Positions 10,531-23,575 of a stretch of 64,000 bases of DNA are shown here, one piece after another. Under the pieces are notes generated by a model. It did not search any database. It was not told the origin of the DNA and saw nothing but the letters and a program-made list of their open reading frames with translations. Made by a program: the position numbers and the translations under genes. Source of the stretch: Rhynchosporium graminicola. Lineage: Eukaryota; Ascomycota; Leotiomycetes; Helotiales; Ploettnerulaceae. Within the stretch, counting starts at the first letter, position 1, and each line of letters begins with the position of its first letter. The DNA is taken from positions 586,015-650,014 of the forward strand of contig FJUW01000042.1 in assembly GCA_900074885.1 (NCBI GenBank), in the 5' to 3' direction.

Positions 10531-13500
10531 CTAGTTTATATAAAGGTCTAGGTTTACTTAAGTTCATAGCGTAGAAGTCTCTGAGCTTATATAGAGTACT
10601 TATTAGGTCAGAAGTATTATATTAAGTTAAGTCCGGGTTATAGCTTAGCTAACTAACTTAATACTTTAGATTACCTCTTAGGAGCTATATAATAAGTATA
10701 TCTTATAACTCTTATTCTTCTTAAGTAGTAATAACTTCTAGGGGTAAGTTTAGTAACTCTTAGCTTAGTAATAGGTCGTCCGGGTCCTTAAAGAGTAATT
10801 CGGAGGCGAATATATCGTATATAGAAGATCCCGAGAGTAAATCTAGCTTATAAAAGTATCTGATCTTAGCTAGGACTTAGTATAGTCTTACTTAGAAGCT
10901 AGATAGCTTCTTACTTAGCTAGTAGTTCTTAAGGTTCCTTATAGAGAGAAATACCTTATCTCTAACTTCCTAATCGATATTACGCTATTTCAGGTCAGTT
11001 ATAGCGCTTATCCTCTAGTAAGTAGCTAGTATATTAGCTTTTATAACTTCGATAGCGGATTTAGTATATTTAGCTAAGGATTTAGTATTAATATAATTAA
11101 GCTTCTCTTATAGTATCGATCCGGTAAGTTACTTCTAATCCTAGCTATTCTATAGTAGTATACTATATTTAAGAGTATATAGTATTATACTAATAGAATC
11201 ATAAGGCAGGATTACTTAGGCGCGGTCTATTATTAGTAGTAGTTCGCCCTAGTTACTCTAGTAGTAATTAATAAAGAGTCTAAGGTATTAATTAATATAT
11301 TAGTTTATAATCTCTATTTATCTATTAGTTTACTAGTAGAAAGAAATAGAGAGCTTAACTTTAACTCTAATTATATAGTAAAACTCTTATTAGAAGGATA
11401 AGATAAACTAAGCTCCTTAGTCGGATATAATTAACTTAGAAGTATATCCGAAATAATATATCTATTAGATAAATAATATTACTATCCCGCGGGTATCGAT
11501 ATTATAATAGTATAATATTAATATAGAGTCCTTCTCTAAGTAGTTAATAAATACTAATATCCTATTAAATCCCTAGTTATTAAGCGGGAAGTCCTTAAAA
11601 TCTATAGCTAAGTACTATATAAGGTAGCTAGATACTAGTAATAAGTAGAGGAATCTTTACTATTTCGTTTACTTCAGATAAGAGTACTAGTAAGAGCGGT
11701 AATTATAAGTATACTATTTTATATCCGATATAAGTCCTTTCTAGTAGTAATAGGTAGAAATTATTTCAGTAGTCTTATAAGTGTTTAGATAAGCGGAGGA
11801 AACTTAATTATAGATTTTACTAATTAAATAAGTATATAATAGAGTATAGCGTTATACGTATAGATAACTATTATAAAATAGTAAACTATTATTAATAATA
11901 TAGCTATCTCTTAATATATTCCGTTTATTAGAGAACGATTCTTAATTAAATTAGTATAGTTTCTCGATTAAATTAAAAGAGTTATATATAGGTTCTAATA
12001 GTATATTAGTCTTTAGTGATATTAAGTATATATAACTAATTTAATCGATATAATATTTAGCTAGTTCCGCGTTAATCTTAAGGTCTAAGCAGTCTAGAGG
12101 TAGTAAAACCTGAGATCTATTATCCTATTTCTATTATTCTTATATCCTTAGATCCTATTCCTTATAGCTAAGGATATTAGCTTTAGTATTATCTTTATTA
12201 AATATATATATAATTTAGAAGTTGAATTCGGAAAGGAATTCTATCTATCTAGCTTACTTACTAGTTAGGACATTAGTAGTTATAAAGTATTCTAAGGATC
12301 GATAGTCCGTATATATACTAGTATAGTATTATAGAGATATAAGTTCCGGTCTCTATTTCCGGAAAGACTTAATAATAGCGTATAATTCCTTATTATAGAT
12401 CTTCTAGTTTAGTTCGTATCTATTAAGAATATAAGAGTAGAATCTAATTAAATACTATTAGTTATCTTTATATAATTAGAAGATAACTCTTACTATTATA
12501 CTATTAGAGGTATTAGTTTCTAGTTTAGTCTATAAGTTAGAGTCGAAATAATATAGTTTCTATACTAATAGTAGCTATTAACGTAAATCATCGAAAGACT
12601 TCTTATAGTTATTAGTGAAATTCTATAATACTATAGGCCTAATAAGTATTAAGAGAGATTTAGTAATAAAGCCGAAATTCCGAATAAATTAATAGTAAAA
12701 ACTATAGAATCTTAGGAAAGATTTTATAGCTATTACTATTTCGGGGTACTTCTAGTCTACTAATAGTACTACCTTCTCAGGATCTGGCTCGATTCTGTTA
12801 ATAGTAATAATATATCTAAGGTATTTAGTCCGAGTAATATAGAACTCGCTTTTCTTAATATCTACTTAGAGTCTAGCTTCTATTAAGTATTATAGTACTA
12901 ATTTAATATATTCCTTATATTCCTAGGGCGTTTCTAAATATATAAGAATATTATCTAAGTAAGCTATATAGAAGTTATCTAAGTAATCTAGTAATATATT
13001 ATTTATATATTATTAGTATATACTAGGTCTATTATAGAGCTTAAAAGGTAATACTTTATATTTATAGGATCCGAAGCAGGTTCAGAAAGTAATATACTCC
13101 TCTGATTCGGAGTCTATATAGATATAATTAAATATTATCCGAATATCTAGTTTAGTAAAAATTATTACTTTAAATATATAAGTTAAGAGCTTATCGATCC
13201 TAAGTATTAGATAGGAATCCTTTCGAGTAATTATATTAAGCTTATAATAATCGATATAGAAGTATAATCCTCTATTAGCTTTCTTAATAAATAATATAAG
13301 TAATACGAAAGGACTTTAGCTAGATTCGATAAATCCCTTATTTAGGTTCTCTATAAGATACTCTTTAGTTACTTATAATTTATCTATAGATTACTAATAT
13401 AGAGGTAAATATATATTAAGTAATAGTTCTTCTAAAATGATTTTATAATTATATAAGTAATATAGTAGAAGAATATTAAAATCCCGCTTAGAAAAAGCTT

Positions 13501-15711
13501 CCTTAAGAGTATAATACTATTCCGGTAGCTTTTCGGCTATAAGTCGTTTAGCGTCAGGATCCTTAGGGAAGTTATTATTTAGACGATCTTATAAGAGGCA
13601 GTCTATCTCGTAGATACTAGTAAAGAATAATTTAAAGCTTTTATATTTTATATTAAAGTAAAAAGCTATAGTACTAATTTAGTAAATCAGAACTAGTTTC
13701 TAGATCCTTAGGGGTTAAGAGGAGTACTTATAGTAAGATTTCGGCGTAAGTACCTTTCTTGATAAATTCGAAGCGGAAAAGAGTTCGGATTCCTTAGTAA
13801 TAAGCGGAAATAAGTTAAATAATAAGAATAATATATTAATATATTATATTACTACTATTTAGTATAATCGGTATTAGTCTAGCTAGTTTATAGCTAAGTC
13901 TTGCGTATTAGTATCGATTTAGTAAGATCGATTAATACTAAGTTTATAAGGTAGTAAAGTTATAGTTATCTTCTTATTATATTAGAGAGTAGCTAGATAG
14001 CGTTCCGGCTATAGTAGCTTATAGTAGAGCGTATCTAGCTTAACCTGAAATCGTCGTATCTATTTAATACTAATAATTATATCTTATTATCCTAAATCGA
14101 GGAGAATAAAAGAGTAATTATAAATACGCTTATTATTAATAGAAAGATATAAATATATAAAATAAGTAATATAAGTTCTAATAGACTATTAGAACTTATA
14201 TATTAGAATAGAATAAGGTAGTAGCTCGATTTTAATACTAAGAGCTTCCGATAGTTATCTAGTAAGAGTACGATTAATAAATAGATAACTATTCGCTCTA
14301 GTATCGATTAAGCTATTTATAGAGACTCTTAGCTTATTTATACTAACTATAGTTAGGTATATAAATTACTTACCTCTTATTATTAAGTTAAAGTTAAGAT
14401 TAGAGAGATTATACTTATATAGACCTAAGAAGGAATTTTTACTTAAGCTTTATTATTTCCCTTTAGTATTAGTCTAGATTCAGAGGGTATATTCTTTATT
14501 ACTTTCTTAGTTACTATCTTATCTTCCGGAAATTCGTCGATTAATTAGACTTTAGGCGGGTTAGGGTAATCTAGCTTAATATAACTAAGCTATCTATAGC
14601 TATAATACTTAAGGGGTTCTCCGGTTAAGGTAGTAGAGCGTTTTAACGCAGAGGGAGTACTAGCTTATACCGGGGTAGAAGTACGTATATATAATATAAG
14701 AGTAGTTTATTAAGAGGCTAAGCTTAGGGACTAGTAAGGAGAGGAACTAGTAGAGGTCGTAGTAATAATAGTAAGCTTATAGTACTATACTAGGATAATA
14801 GCTTTCTCGGGATAAGTACGTTCTGAATTATAATAACGCTTAGTATTAAAAGAAAGTAAGGATCTAACTATAGAAGTATAGTTCTTATTCTATATTAGTT
14901 TAATAATAAAAGTTAAAGCGTATAAGGATAATATAATCTTATCTTATATATAGAAGAACTATTTCTTCTTTTTAATTTTACTTTAGATAGTAGCGCTTTA
15001 AAATCGACTACGAAACTCAGCGAAAGTCTCGAGAATATAACTAAGTTATTATATTTCTAAGTAGTAGAAAGCGTTATAATAATTATCTTCTTCTAAACTA
15101 ATAAGAAAGTTCTCTTCTAATAAAGAGATTATTTTATCGCTAGTCTTAAACTTATTAGCTAAATACTAAGGCATAAGATACTTTTTAGCTAATCTAATAA
15201 CTAGTTCCTATACGAGAACGCGCTAGGAGAAGTCTATAAGATAATAGTTAGTGCTTATAGCTAGCTAGTCTTATATTAATACTCTTTATTAAAAGAAAGT
15301 AAGGTCTGATCTATTATCTAAGAGTAGGATCTTCTTAGTAAGATAAGACTTCTTAAGGCGTAGCTCTACTAATTCGGCGCTAAGAGAGAGAGATAGTTTA
15401 TTAGAAATAGTATCTTCTCTCTTAGTACTATATATTAGAATAGAGTTTATTAGCTTATTAAACTCTAGAATACGTAGAGATTATAATATTAGTTCTAGTA
15501 AGAGAGTCGAAGATAAGCGAGAGACCCTTATAAGGAACTTATCTTATACGGAGATTAGTTTATTTATAGTATCTTCTAGAGAGTTATTCTTTTCCTCTTA
15601 GTTTACTAATTATTATAAGAGGGAACAGATTAAGTTCGAGTCACCTATAGTAGTAGGAATACTTAGCGATTATACTCCTAGTGAATTTCGCTTCTATTTT
15701 CCTTTCTTTCT
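10531..15711 (-). pseudogene. RIP-degraded gag-pol of A2
   Basis: Minus-strand homologue of the A1 gag-pol, in mirrored order: chromodomain near 10.55-10.72 kb, integrase near 10.95-11.8 kb, RNase H near 12.2-12.6 kb, RT near 12.8-13.35 kb with the YLDN-altered active site near 12,950-12,965, protease near 14.3 kb, gag to about 15.7 kb. Frames are broken by many RIP-type stops. Confidence 0.82.
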
Positions 15712-16180
15712 TAGTTAGTACTTTCTTAATAAGATATTAATATTATCTAGTATAAGAGATATTTAGAGTAAGGAAAGATATAATAGATTAGGTTCGGAGG
15801 TAAAGCGAGAGGGATCGTATTAGGGTCCCCTAGAACTAGAGGGGTCTCTAGTTTATTAGTTAGGAGCTATTATAATAGCTTAAAAAGGGGTATATTAGGG
15901 TTATTTCGATAGTAATATATAAAAGTTAAAGTTCCGAGGTATTTATTATACTTTCTTCAAAATCTATCTATAATTCCTTTATACTAAAGGAGTTATTAAA
16001 AGAGCGTTAGCGAAAACCTTTTTTATTATACTATTTATAATAAGCTAAATTAAACCTTAATTTATAGTTATCCGAGAGATCTCTAGTATCTCGGCTATAT
16101 ATAAGTAATTATCGAATAACTAACTTAGTAATAAGATATTATATTAAGCTATTTCCGGCTATCTTAATCTTTTTATTTAA

Positions 16181-16448
16181 TATAATAATATAAGACTTAA
16201 AGTAATATATAAGTAAGAATAAATAAGTAAGGAAGCTAAAAGCGATCTTATATAGTCTACTACGAAGGAAATAAAAAGATAAGGAAGGAAGAAGAAGAGA
16301 GATAGAGTATAAAGTACCTTATATATATATACTAGTACTAGTCTAATACTATACTGAGTCAGATACTAGTTCTGCCGGGATACTTATGAACTTGGGCTCT
16401 AGTATCTATTCTTCTTCTCATATGATATTCAGGTGAGCTATCGTCATA
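16181..16448 (-). repeat. Family-A 5' LTR of A2
   Basis: 268 bp, reverse complement of the family LTR; its ends are TATAATAAT on the left and CTATCGTCATA on the right. The internal side (16,171-16,180, TTTTATTTAA) mirrors the TTAAATAAAA after the other 5' LTRs. Confidence 0.9.
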
Positions 16449-17947
16449 TATATTCTCTTATTATAATAAGTCACGATAGCTCTTCGATACCGGCGCTACG
16501 GAGTATATATCTAACGACCTTTCTAAGTTTACTTTATATACGCTAAGAGACGATTTATAGTATATAATTACTATTAATAAGCTATTATGACCTACCGGGA
16601 TTAGAAGTTATACGATTAAGGCGATAAAGACCGATAGTATAGTACGTATATCAGAGTGCTATAATATACTATATATCCCGTAGTCTCTAGTCTGCTTATA
16701 CTCTAGTTCTAAATTAAATAAATTAGAAGGTTATTTACGTAGTTCTATTCTCTATATATCTAAGGAGAAGGAGATCTATATAATTAATGAAGATCTATTC
16801 ATTATTAAGGAGACCTCCGGCGTAGGGTACGCTAGCTTTCCGGGTTTGAGCTTACTTGCAGTAGTAGAGTAAGCTATAGTCGATATAAAGCTTTAGTATA
16901 GACGTATATATCACGCTAGCTTTAACGTAGTACGACGCACTTAATCTATAGTCACTAGTATGAAGTTTATAGAGCTTAAGACTAGTAGAACTCGTCTTTA
17001 CGCACTATATAAGAAAGGCCGACTTATTCGGAAGGTTAATAAGGTATCGGCACGTGCCTGACCTGCTAGATTAATAGATGAAATCTATATAGATATAGTA
17101 TACCTTAAACCTAAGGGTCTGAATAGTTACTCTTACGCCTCTATCTTCTTATGCGCCTATTCGACTGGAAAGTAGGCCTTTACTTACGCTAAGAAGTCGG
17201 ATATATATCTAGCTAATTAAAAGCTAATTAAGTTAGCCGAAATATAGTATTACTATAAAATTAAGGTATAGAGATATAATAGGAGTAAGGAGTACTCTCC
17301 CTCTTAGATAAAAGAGCTTACTGATTACTTTAGAATACTACTAGAGGAGTTTATTCTATATACTCTAGAGTAAGATAGAAGAGCTAAACGCTCTATATAT
17401 ACGATTATCGAGAAGGTACGTATAGTTATAGTAGATCAGAATATACCTGACTATATATAGCCGGAGATTCTACTCGCTTATATATATATCGCTAACCTTA
17501 CTTCTATCTCTAGAGTAGAAGGGAAGACTCCTTTTAAGTGCTTCTAGGACGATATTAAGCTAAGGGTGAACTATACTCTTTCTGTTAAGTATCTCTATAT
17601 ATTAGGATATCTTGTTTTTATAGTAATTAATAAGGAGAAGAGAGTCTAGAGCTATAAGGTAGCTCTTAGAGCTGAAAAAGGTATTCTAGTAGGATTTAAA
17701 AGTTATAATATCTATAGATACTTAGTTAATAGAAAAGTAGTTTGTACTTCTTATCTACGATTTGATAAAGATAGCTTATTTATAGAACCTCACGAAGAAG
17801 ACGCTATAATAGTATCTTAAACTAGGGGTAATTCTATTAATAATTTGAGTTAACATTAAGACGTCGAGGTTACTAGTACTATTACTTCTAATACAGGTAT
17901 TATAAGCTAAGACGAGGATTCCGAAGTCGAAATCGATAGTACGGAAG
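16449..17947 (+). pseudogene. Copia pol fragment: protease and integrase
   Basis: The protease signature FDTGATEYI is read at 16,483-16,509. It is followed by a pre-integrase block (LYALYKKGRLI near 17,000) and an integrase core (DEIYIDIVYLKPKGLNSY near 17,080-17,130), then GFKSYNIYRYLV near 17,695-17,730, typical of the segment after the integrase. Stops are RIP-type. The fragment ends at the insertion of the non-autonomous LTR element. Confidence 0.8.
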
Positions 17948-18115
17948 TATAAGGGGCGAGCCCCAGGATTAAGCACCGGCGATACCTGTGCTTACTAAGC
18001 CTAGCGGCACCCGCATGTTTTCCCTCGGAGCTAAGCTAGAACCTGACTCTCTCTTATATCGAACTTCTTGAATACTATACTTAACTATCTGCGTACGCGT
18101 TACTTACTCGTGATA
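17948..18115 (+). repeat. 5' LTR of the non-autonomous element
   Basis: 168 bp, preceded by GGAAG; nearly identical to 20,920-21,087 apart from transition differences. Confidence 0.88.
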
Positions 18116-18689
18116 TTAAGTTCGATTAAATAACTAGCTCCTATAGCTTTTATATCAGAGTCCGAATAATCGTAGTCGAGGAACGAAGTCTTCGATAAAT
18201 TATTAATAATAAGATAATAAAAGTACGGGAGTAATAGAAGCCGAATCGATACTAATAATACTAACGATACTTAGAGAAAAGCTCTAGGAACGTAAGAAAA
18301 GACGAAGACTCGATAGATTCTGCTATTCTTAAGCCGGAGTACGCCTAATTTATCTCTTAAACCTATAAGATAAGAGCAGAAAAGTAACTGAAAATTTTTT
18401 ATAAGAGTAGAAAAGTAAGGAGTAGCTTAAGGTATAAACTACTCCTGAATAGATAAGGAAAGCGGTAATAATCAGTTAGTTGCCGCTTACGAATAAGCGG
18501 ATAATAAAAGCTATTCGATAGCTTAAGTAGAATATATACCTAAAAGATATAAGAAGCGATTATCGCTAGCTAGTAGCTGCTTAGGAACGCGCGGATAATA
18601 AGAACTTTTCGATAATATCTAAGATAAAGGAAAGAAGTTTACTTTACCTTAAATAGGAAAGCGGTAGCTACTTAATAGTAGCTACTATA

Positions 18690-19490
18690 AAGATATCAGA
18701 AGATAATAGTATAAGTAAGCTATAACAAAGAACTACTCCGGAGGTAGCTATATATATACTAGTCTCCGGACTCTAAAGAAGTACTCCGGTAAGCTAGAGA
18801 TAGAAGACAGAAGACGCTTAAAGTAGATAATATAAAGAGGAGTTATAATAAAAGACTACTCCGGGGGTAGATAGCTACGTAAGCACTAGCCTTCGGAAGC
18901 TTAAGGAAGGGCTCCGCGATATTAGAAGCAGAAGGAGGTTTATCTTATCTTAAATAAGGAGGTAGTAGCTATATAATAGTAGCTATTATAAAGACGCTAG
19001 AAGATAATAATATAAAAGGGGCTTTAATGAAAGACTACTCTGAGGGTAGATAGCTACGTAAGCGCTAGCCTCCGGAAGCTTAAGGAAAAGCTCTGCGATA
19101 TTAGAAGCAGAAGAAGGTTTATCTTACTTTAAATAGAGAAGTAGTAGCTATATAATAGTAGCTACTATAAAGACGCCGGAAGATAATAATATAAAAGGGG
19201 CTATAACAAAAGACTACTCCGGGGGTAGATAGCTACGTAAGCGCTAGCCTCCGGAAGCTTAAGGAAGAGCTCTGCGATATTAGAAGTAGAAAGAGGTTTA
19301 TCTTATTTTAAATAGGGAAGCAGTAGCTATATAATAGTAGCTATTATAAAGACGCCGGAAGATAATAATATAAAGAGGGCCTTAACGAAAGATTACCCCG
19401 GGGGTAGATAGCTACGTAAGCGCTAGCTTTCGGAAGCTTAAGGAAAGGCTCTGCGATATTAGAAGCTAAAGGAAACGCTAGATATTAATA
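18690..19490 (+). repeat. Tandem repeat array, 179-bp period
   Basis: The motif ATAGCTACGT recurs at 18,871, 19,050, 19,229 and 19,408, exactly 179 bp apart. Each copy is surrounded by the same order of blocks: GACTACTCCGGGGGTAG, then CGGAAGCTTAAGGAA, GCGATATTAGAAG and TAGTAGCTAT. Degenerate, shorter units extend the array on both sides (near 18,745 and 19,521). No coding frame persists through the unit. Confidence 0.88.
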
Positions 19491-20640
19491 ATAAGGCTAT
19501 AATAAGGAACTACTCTAGAGATAGCTACGTATACGTAAGTCTCCGGGGGTTTAAGGAAGGGCTATATAAGTTAGAGATAGAAAGAGGTATACTTTACTTA
19601 AATAAGAAGGCGATAATTACTAGAAAGTAGCTATTATAAAAATAGTATAAGACTATAAGAAAGGAGGCTAAAGCTATATAGTAATAGTAGAACTACTTAA
19701 GTCTTAAGTACAAGTCGATATAATCGGCTTACTAAAGGAAAAAAAAAAAGAAGATTAATTTTAGATTTTCTTTTTCTTAAGAAGATAATATTATAGAAAA
19801 GATACGTATTCTGCTATATTTCCTATAAAGTCCCTAGGAAGCTTAGCGGAGTCCTAAAATAAGAGCTAGAAGTATTCCTCTAGTACTAAAAGAGAGTAAG
19901 CTAACGGAAAACAAGCGGAGTCTGATAATTACTTACGTTTAACCCTATTAAGTAATAATAATAATAATAGAAGTAGTAACCTCGGAGGCTAAGGGACTAA
20001 AAAATATTAGTTACTAATAAGAAATATATAAGAACCGAATAAACTTATATAGAGAGAAGACTAGAGGATTAGAGAGGCTTAAGGGCTTTCTAGGCCTTTA
20101 ATACCTTAACGAGATTAGCGTAGGCCTTATTTCTATATAAAGCGTAAGGCGACGAAAAATAAGCAGAGTATAATACTTACTTATTAGTATTAGTAGAATA
20201 GGTCTAAACGAAGTAAGCGATATAAGAGATTTAAGAACTATTATATAAGCTAACTATTTTCGCGCGGAACTTAGGGAAAACTTATAAGTTCTTATAATTC
20301 TTCTTCTTATCCTTATAGCGGATATAGGATTAGGAGCGATTCGACTAAGTTCGTTAAGATTCCGTCCGAGAACAGGTAGAGTATAGTACTTATAGCTTAG
20401 TTAATATAATTAGAGCTTAAGAGGGTATAAGCGATATAGTAAATTATAAGAGATATCTGATTCCGCTAGTTTTAGCGCGGATCCCGATAGTATAGTAGAG
20501 GGATTTTTAATATATAATTCGCGAATTTTAATATTTCTTTTAATAGAAAGAGAGGGAAGGGACTTACTTTATTATAGTTATTATTATTATATAAAGAAAA
20601 GTTTGAAAAAGTAGAAGGTCTCTTCTTTTATAACGTCTTA

Positions 20641-20830
20641 GCCGGATCGAGCGATAATAGGAGCGGAGCGCTAGCTTAATATAGCGGGATAATAATAAAG
20701 GAAGCGAGTGATAATAAGAGGAAGTATAATAATAGCTAGATCGAGCGATAATAAGAGCGGAGCGCTAGCCTAATGCGGCGGGATTATAATAAAGAAAGCG
20801 GATAATAATAATTAGAATACCTAACGTTTA
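20641..20830 (+). repeat. Short tandem duplication in the non-autonomous element
   Basis: The block GATCGAGCGATAATA-GAGCGGAGCGCTAGC occurs at about 20,645 and again at about 20,739 (spacing 94 bp), each followed by a GCGGGAT block and a run of AATAATAA. Confidence 0.7.
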
Positions 20831-20919
20831 GTAATAGAACGCGGTTATTAACTATAGGAGGGTTCTACGACTATTTAATATTAGTTTCCGCTAGAAAATA
20901 AGCGGGAGGAAGGGAGTAA

Positions 20920-21087
20920 TATAAGGGGCGAGCCCTAGGATTAAGTACCGGCGATACTTATACTTACTAAGCTTAGCGGCACCCGTATGTTTTCCCTCGG
21001 AGCTAGGCTAGAACCTGACTCTCTCCTATATCGAACTTCTTAAATACTATACTTAACTATCTGCGTACGCGTTGCTCACCCGTGATA
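20920..21087 (+). repeat. 3' LTR of the non-autonomous element
   Basis: 168 bp, followed by GGAAG (21,088-21,092), the second copy of the target-site duplication; the Copia frame resumes at once. Confidence 0.88.
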
Positions 21088-21092
21088 GGAAG

Positions 21093-21516
21093 ATACTAAG
21101 TCTATAGTCACGGACGAAGTTCTAGTACTAGAGGTCGATATTCCGGAGTAAATTACTATATAAAAGAAGCGTAGTAAGCCTCTTAGATCTAAGAACTATA
21201 TGCCGGAGTACGTCCCTAGGGCTATACGCTCTAGCTGTAATAATCCGACTCCAAATTCGACGCTTAAGATAACCCCGGAACTAAATAATAGCTACTCTTA
21301 TATAATTTCACTACTTGAAGAAGTATAAGAGAGTACTAGTTAGTATCGACTCGCTTTTCATATAGCTTAAGAAGAGTCTCTATTCTTAGATAATCCGATT
21401 ACTTTAGATTAGGCTATAAAGAGAGCTAATTAGCTAGAATAGAAGAAAGCGATTATTAAGGAGTACTGATCTCTTAAGGAGAAGTCGACTTAGAAGACTA
21501 TAAGTCGCTCTAATAT
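21093..21516 (+). pseudogene. Copia pol fragment: linker and start of RT
   Basis: Reads through a variable linker into LFLDNPITLD near 21,380 and AIIKEY.SLKEKST near 21,450, the segment just before the Copia reverse transcriptase. The frame continues at 38,656 once element B and one AATAT copy are removed. Confidence 0.75.
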
Positions 21517-21751
21517 TATGACGACTGGTCAGGTTTGGAGGTCTCTCCCTATTAGTAGAAACACTTACTGCTAAGCGAGATTACACGAGTAGAGTTTAGG
21601 GGCCCCTTTTCATATATATACTTCTATTCTCTCTCTACTTCTTTACTCCTTAGTTATAGATTCTCAAGTGATTCTTACTACTTCATATTCATAGTAATAT
21701 AAGGTCTTATTACTTAGGTAGTTTTAAGACTTTTCTAGAGTAAGCGTTATA
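21517..21751 (+). repeat. Family-B 5' LTR
   Basis: 235 bp, starting TATGACGACTGG and ending AGCGTTATA (RIP-altered TGTGACG...CGTCACA). It contains a TATA-like CATATATATACTTC. Confidence 0.9.
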
Positions 21752-21959
21752 TTATCTATAACTCTTTTACTTACATCTAGGAAGATAGTAAATATCTACT
21801 TATATTATACCTCTATACCTAGAGCTACTAAACGTAAGAGACTACGCTATACGGAGAAGGCTTATACTAAGTATAAACTTAAAGAATAGCACCTAAACCG
21901 AAGTAACCTAAGTCCGATAAATCGACTACCGGTTCTCAGAATCACTATACATAATATTA

Positions 21960-23302
21960 TTAAGCGACTAAAAATACTAACAATAACATACATCTCTCTA
22001 TAGTAGAGAGTACTCGCGATAACGCCTCGTCCGAGTTAAGCTCCCTAACTCCTACTATAATCAACGAACTTACTAAGTCGCTAAACCTCCCCGATAATAC
22101 CCTTATATTAATAGTAACTATAAGTAACTTATAGGAAGACCGCGCTTACTAGCTATAAGAGGCAGAAAAGAAGCTCGCAAAAGAGAGATAATTAAACGCA
22201 AACATATCTATAGAACTACGCTAGTTACGGGACGAGTTCCTAGAACTATACTAGTTAACTACCTAGCGCTCTACTAAGTCTATATTATTTAATAATATTC
22301 AATCGCGTATAATATTATTACTATTAATTAAAGAAGATAATACTACTCTTACGCCTAATAATCGTTATTAAGAACAATCTACCGGAGGAATATCGTTAAT
22401 ATTATATACTACGCGTATAGAGAAGATACTAAACCTTCTAAATAAGCTCTCTAATAGAATCGACTACTCTCTAAAACTCTAGGAAGTGCAGATATATAAC
22501 GCCCTCCGGCGCTACTCCAGCTACTTTATTAACGAAGATTACTGTAAAGATTAGTTACTTAACTAAACAAAAGGAATAGCTAGAACTTACCTAGAACTCT
22601 TATTCTTAGAACTAGAATATAACGAAGAAGGTAATATAATCGATTCACTCGATATAATCACTTAACTCGTCTCCTTCTTATCTAATCTATACGACTAATA
22701 AACTATAAGAGCTAGCTACTCCGTATTAAAGATAGATTATAAGTAGACCTTCTAGATATTCTACTACGAGTTTCGTATACTAGCTTATAAAGCTAGAGTA
22801 AACGATTAATCGACTCTGAAAATAGACTTACAGGAGAAGCTACCTATATAGCTACAGAAACAGCTCTTCTAATAGTACCGAACGTTAAGGATACTAGAAG
22901 AATACGTTAAGGTTATATAAGCTGAAGACTAAAGTTAATTTATTAAAAAGACCTATTATTCCGAGTCTTTAGCTAAAGCTAGCGCGACTCAGGAACGCCC
23001 TATAAATACCTCCTCCTAGCGCTATAGTACTAACTCCTCTTCTTATCCGCAAATTAGTCTTCTTACGCCCGAGAACACTAGTATAACTAGTAAATAAGCA
23101 TTATACTCTATACGAAACGACACGCCTTATACATAATCGCTAGCGAATACTCCTCGTTACTTTACGCTTACCTCATACCTACGCTTATCGTCAGCTCGAC
23201 CTAATACTCCGTATCGAATTAACGTAATTAACGCTAATAATAACGTTAATAGCGAGCTAGAAGATAATAATAATAAAGAAATATACGATAACGCCTAAGA
23301 GT
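21960..23302 (+). pseudogene. Gag-like region of element B (5' part)
   Basis: Plus-strand region between the 5' LTR and A3 that has clear coding texture with few in-phase stops over long stretches. It is placed as gag by position between LTR and protease. I do not see an intact zinc knuckle. It is interrupted at 23,303-23,307 by the target-site duplication of A3. Confidence 0.5.
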
Positions 23303-23307
23303 ATATT

Positions 23308-23575
23308 TATAATAATAGCTCACCTGAATATCATATAAGAAGAAGGATAGATAACAGGGCCCAAGTTCATAGGTATCCCGGCAGAACTAGTATCGGACCT
23401 AGTATAGTATCGGACTAGTACTAGCGTATATATATAAGGTACTTTATACTCTATCTCTCTTCTTCTTCCTTCCTTATCTTTTTATTTCTTTCGTAGTAGA
23501 CTATATAAGATCGCTCTTAGTCTCCCTACTTGTTTATTCTTACTTATATATCACTTTAAGTCTTATATTATTATA
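23308..23575 (+). repeat. Family-A 5' LTR of A3
   Basis: 268 bp, starting TATAATAATAGC (RIP-altered) and ending ATTATTATA, followed by TTAAATAAAAAG. Confidence 0.9.

Larger units (their letters stand above)
1..16448 (-). mobile_element. Ty3/Gypsy chromovirus A2 (RIP-degraded), interrupted by A1
   Basis: A family-A LTR retrotransposon on the minus strand. Its 3' LTR is at 1-265 (last 3 bases lost at the window edge) and its 5' LTR at 16,181-16,448. The body is split: 266-1,192 and 9,865-16,180 join seamlessly if A1 and one ATATT copy are removed, giving about 7,779 bp, essentially the same size as A1 (7,776). The order from right to left is gag, protease, RT, RNase H, integrase, chromodomain, antisense-ORF region, C-rich strand of the polypurine tract (269-278), LTR. 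All frames carry many stops. Its right flank begins tatat; the left flank is outside the window, so its own target-site duplication cannot be checked. It sits within the Copia element, whose gag would lie left of the window. Confidence 0.85.
17948..21087 (+). mobile_element. Non-autonomous LTR element (LARD-like) with tandem repeats
   Basis: 3,140 bp bounded by two 168-bp direct repeats (17,948-18,115 and 20,920-21,087) that start TATAAGGGGCGAGCCC and end CGTGATA. It is flanked by the 5-bp duplication GGAAG (17,943-17,947 and 21,088-21,092). A purine-rich tract (AGCGGGAGGAAGGGAGTAA) precedes the right repeat. The 2.8-kb interior shows no protease, RT or integrase block in any frame, so it would depend on proteins of another element. 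The orientation is set by the purine tract. The interior is dominated by 179-bp tandem repeats and a second, shorter repeat near 20,640-20,830. Confidence 0.82.

Noticed and set aside
17776..17976. Minus-strand 66-codon frame in the Copia region
   Set aside because: It is antisense to readable integrase-region sequence and crosses the insertion junction at 17,948.
18690..19490. CRISPR-like regular repeats
   Set aside because: The 179-bp units are contiguous tandem repeats without spacers and lie in a eukaryotic transposon.
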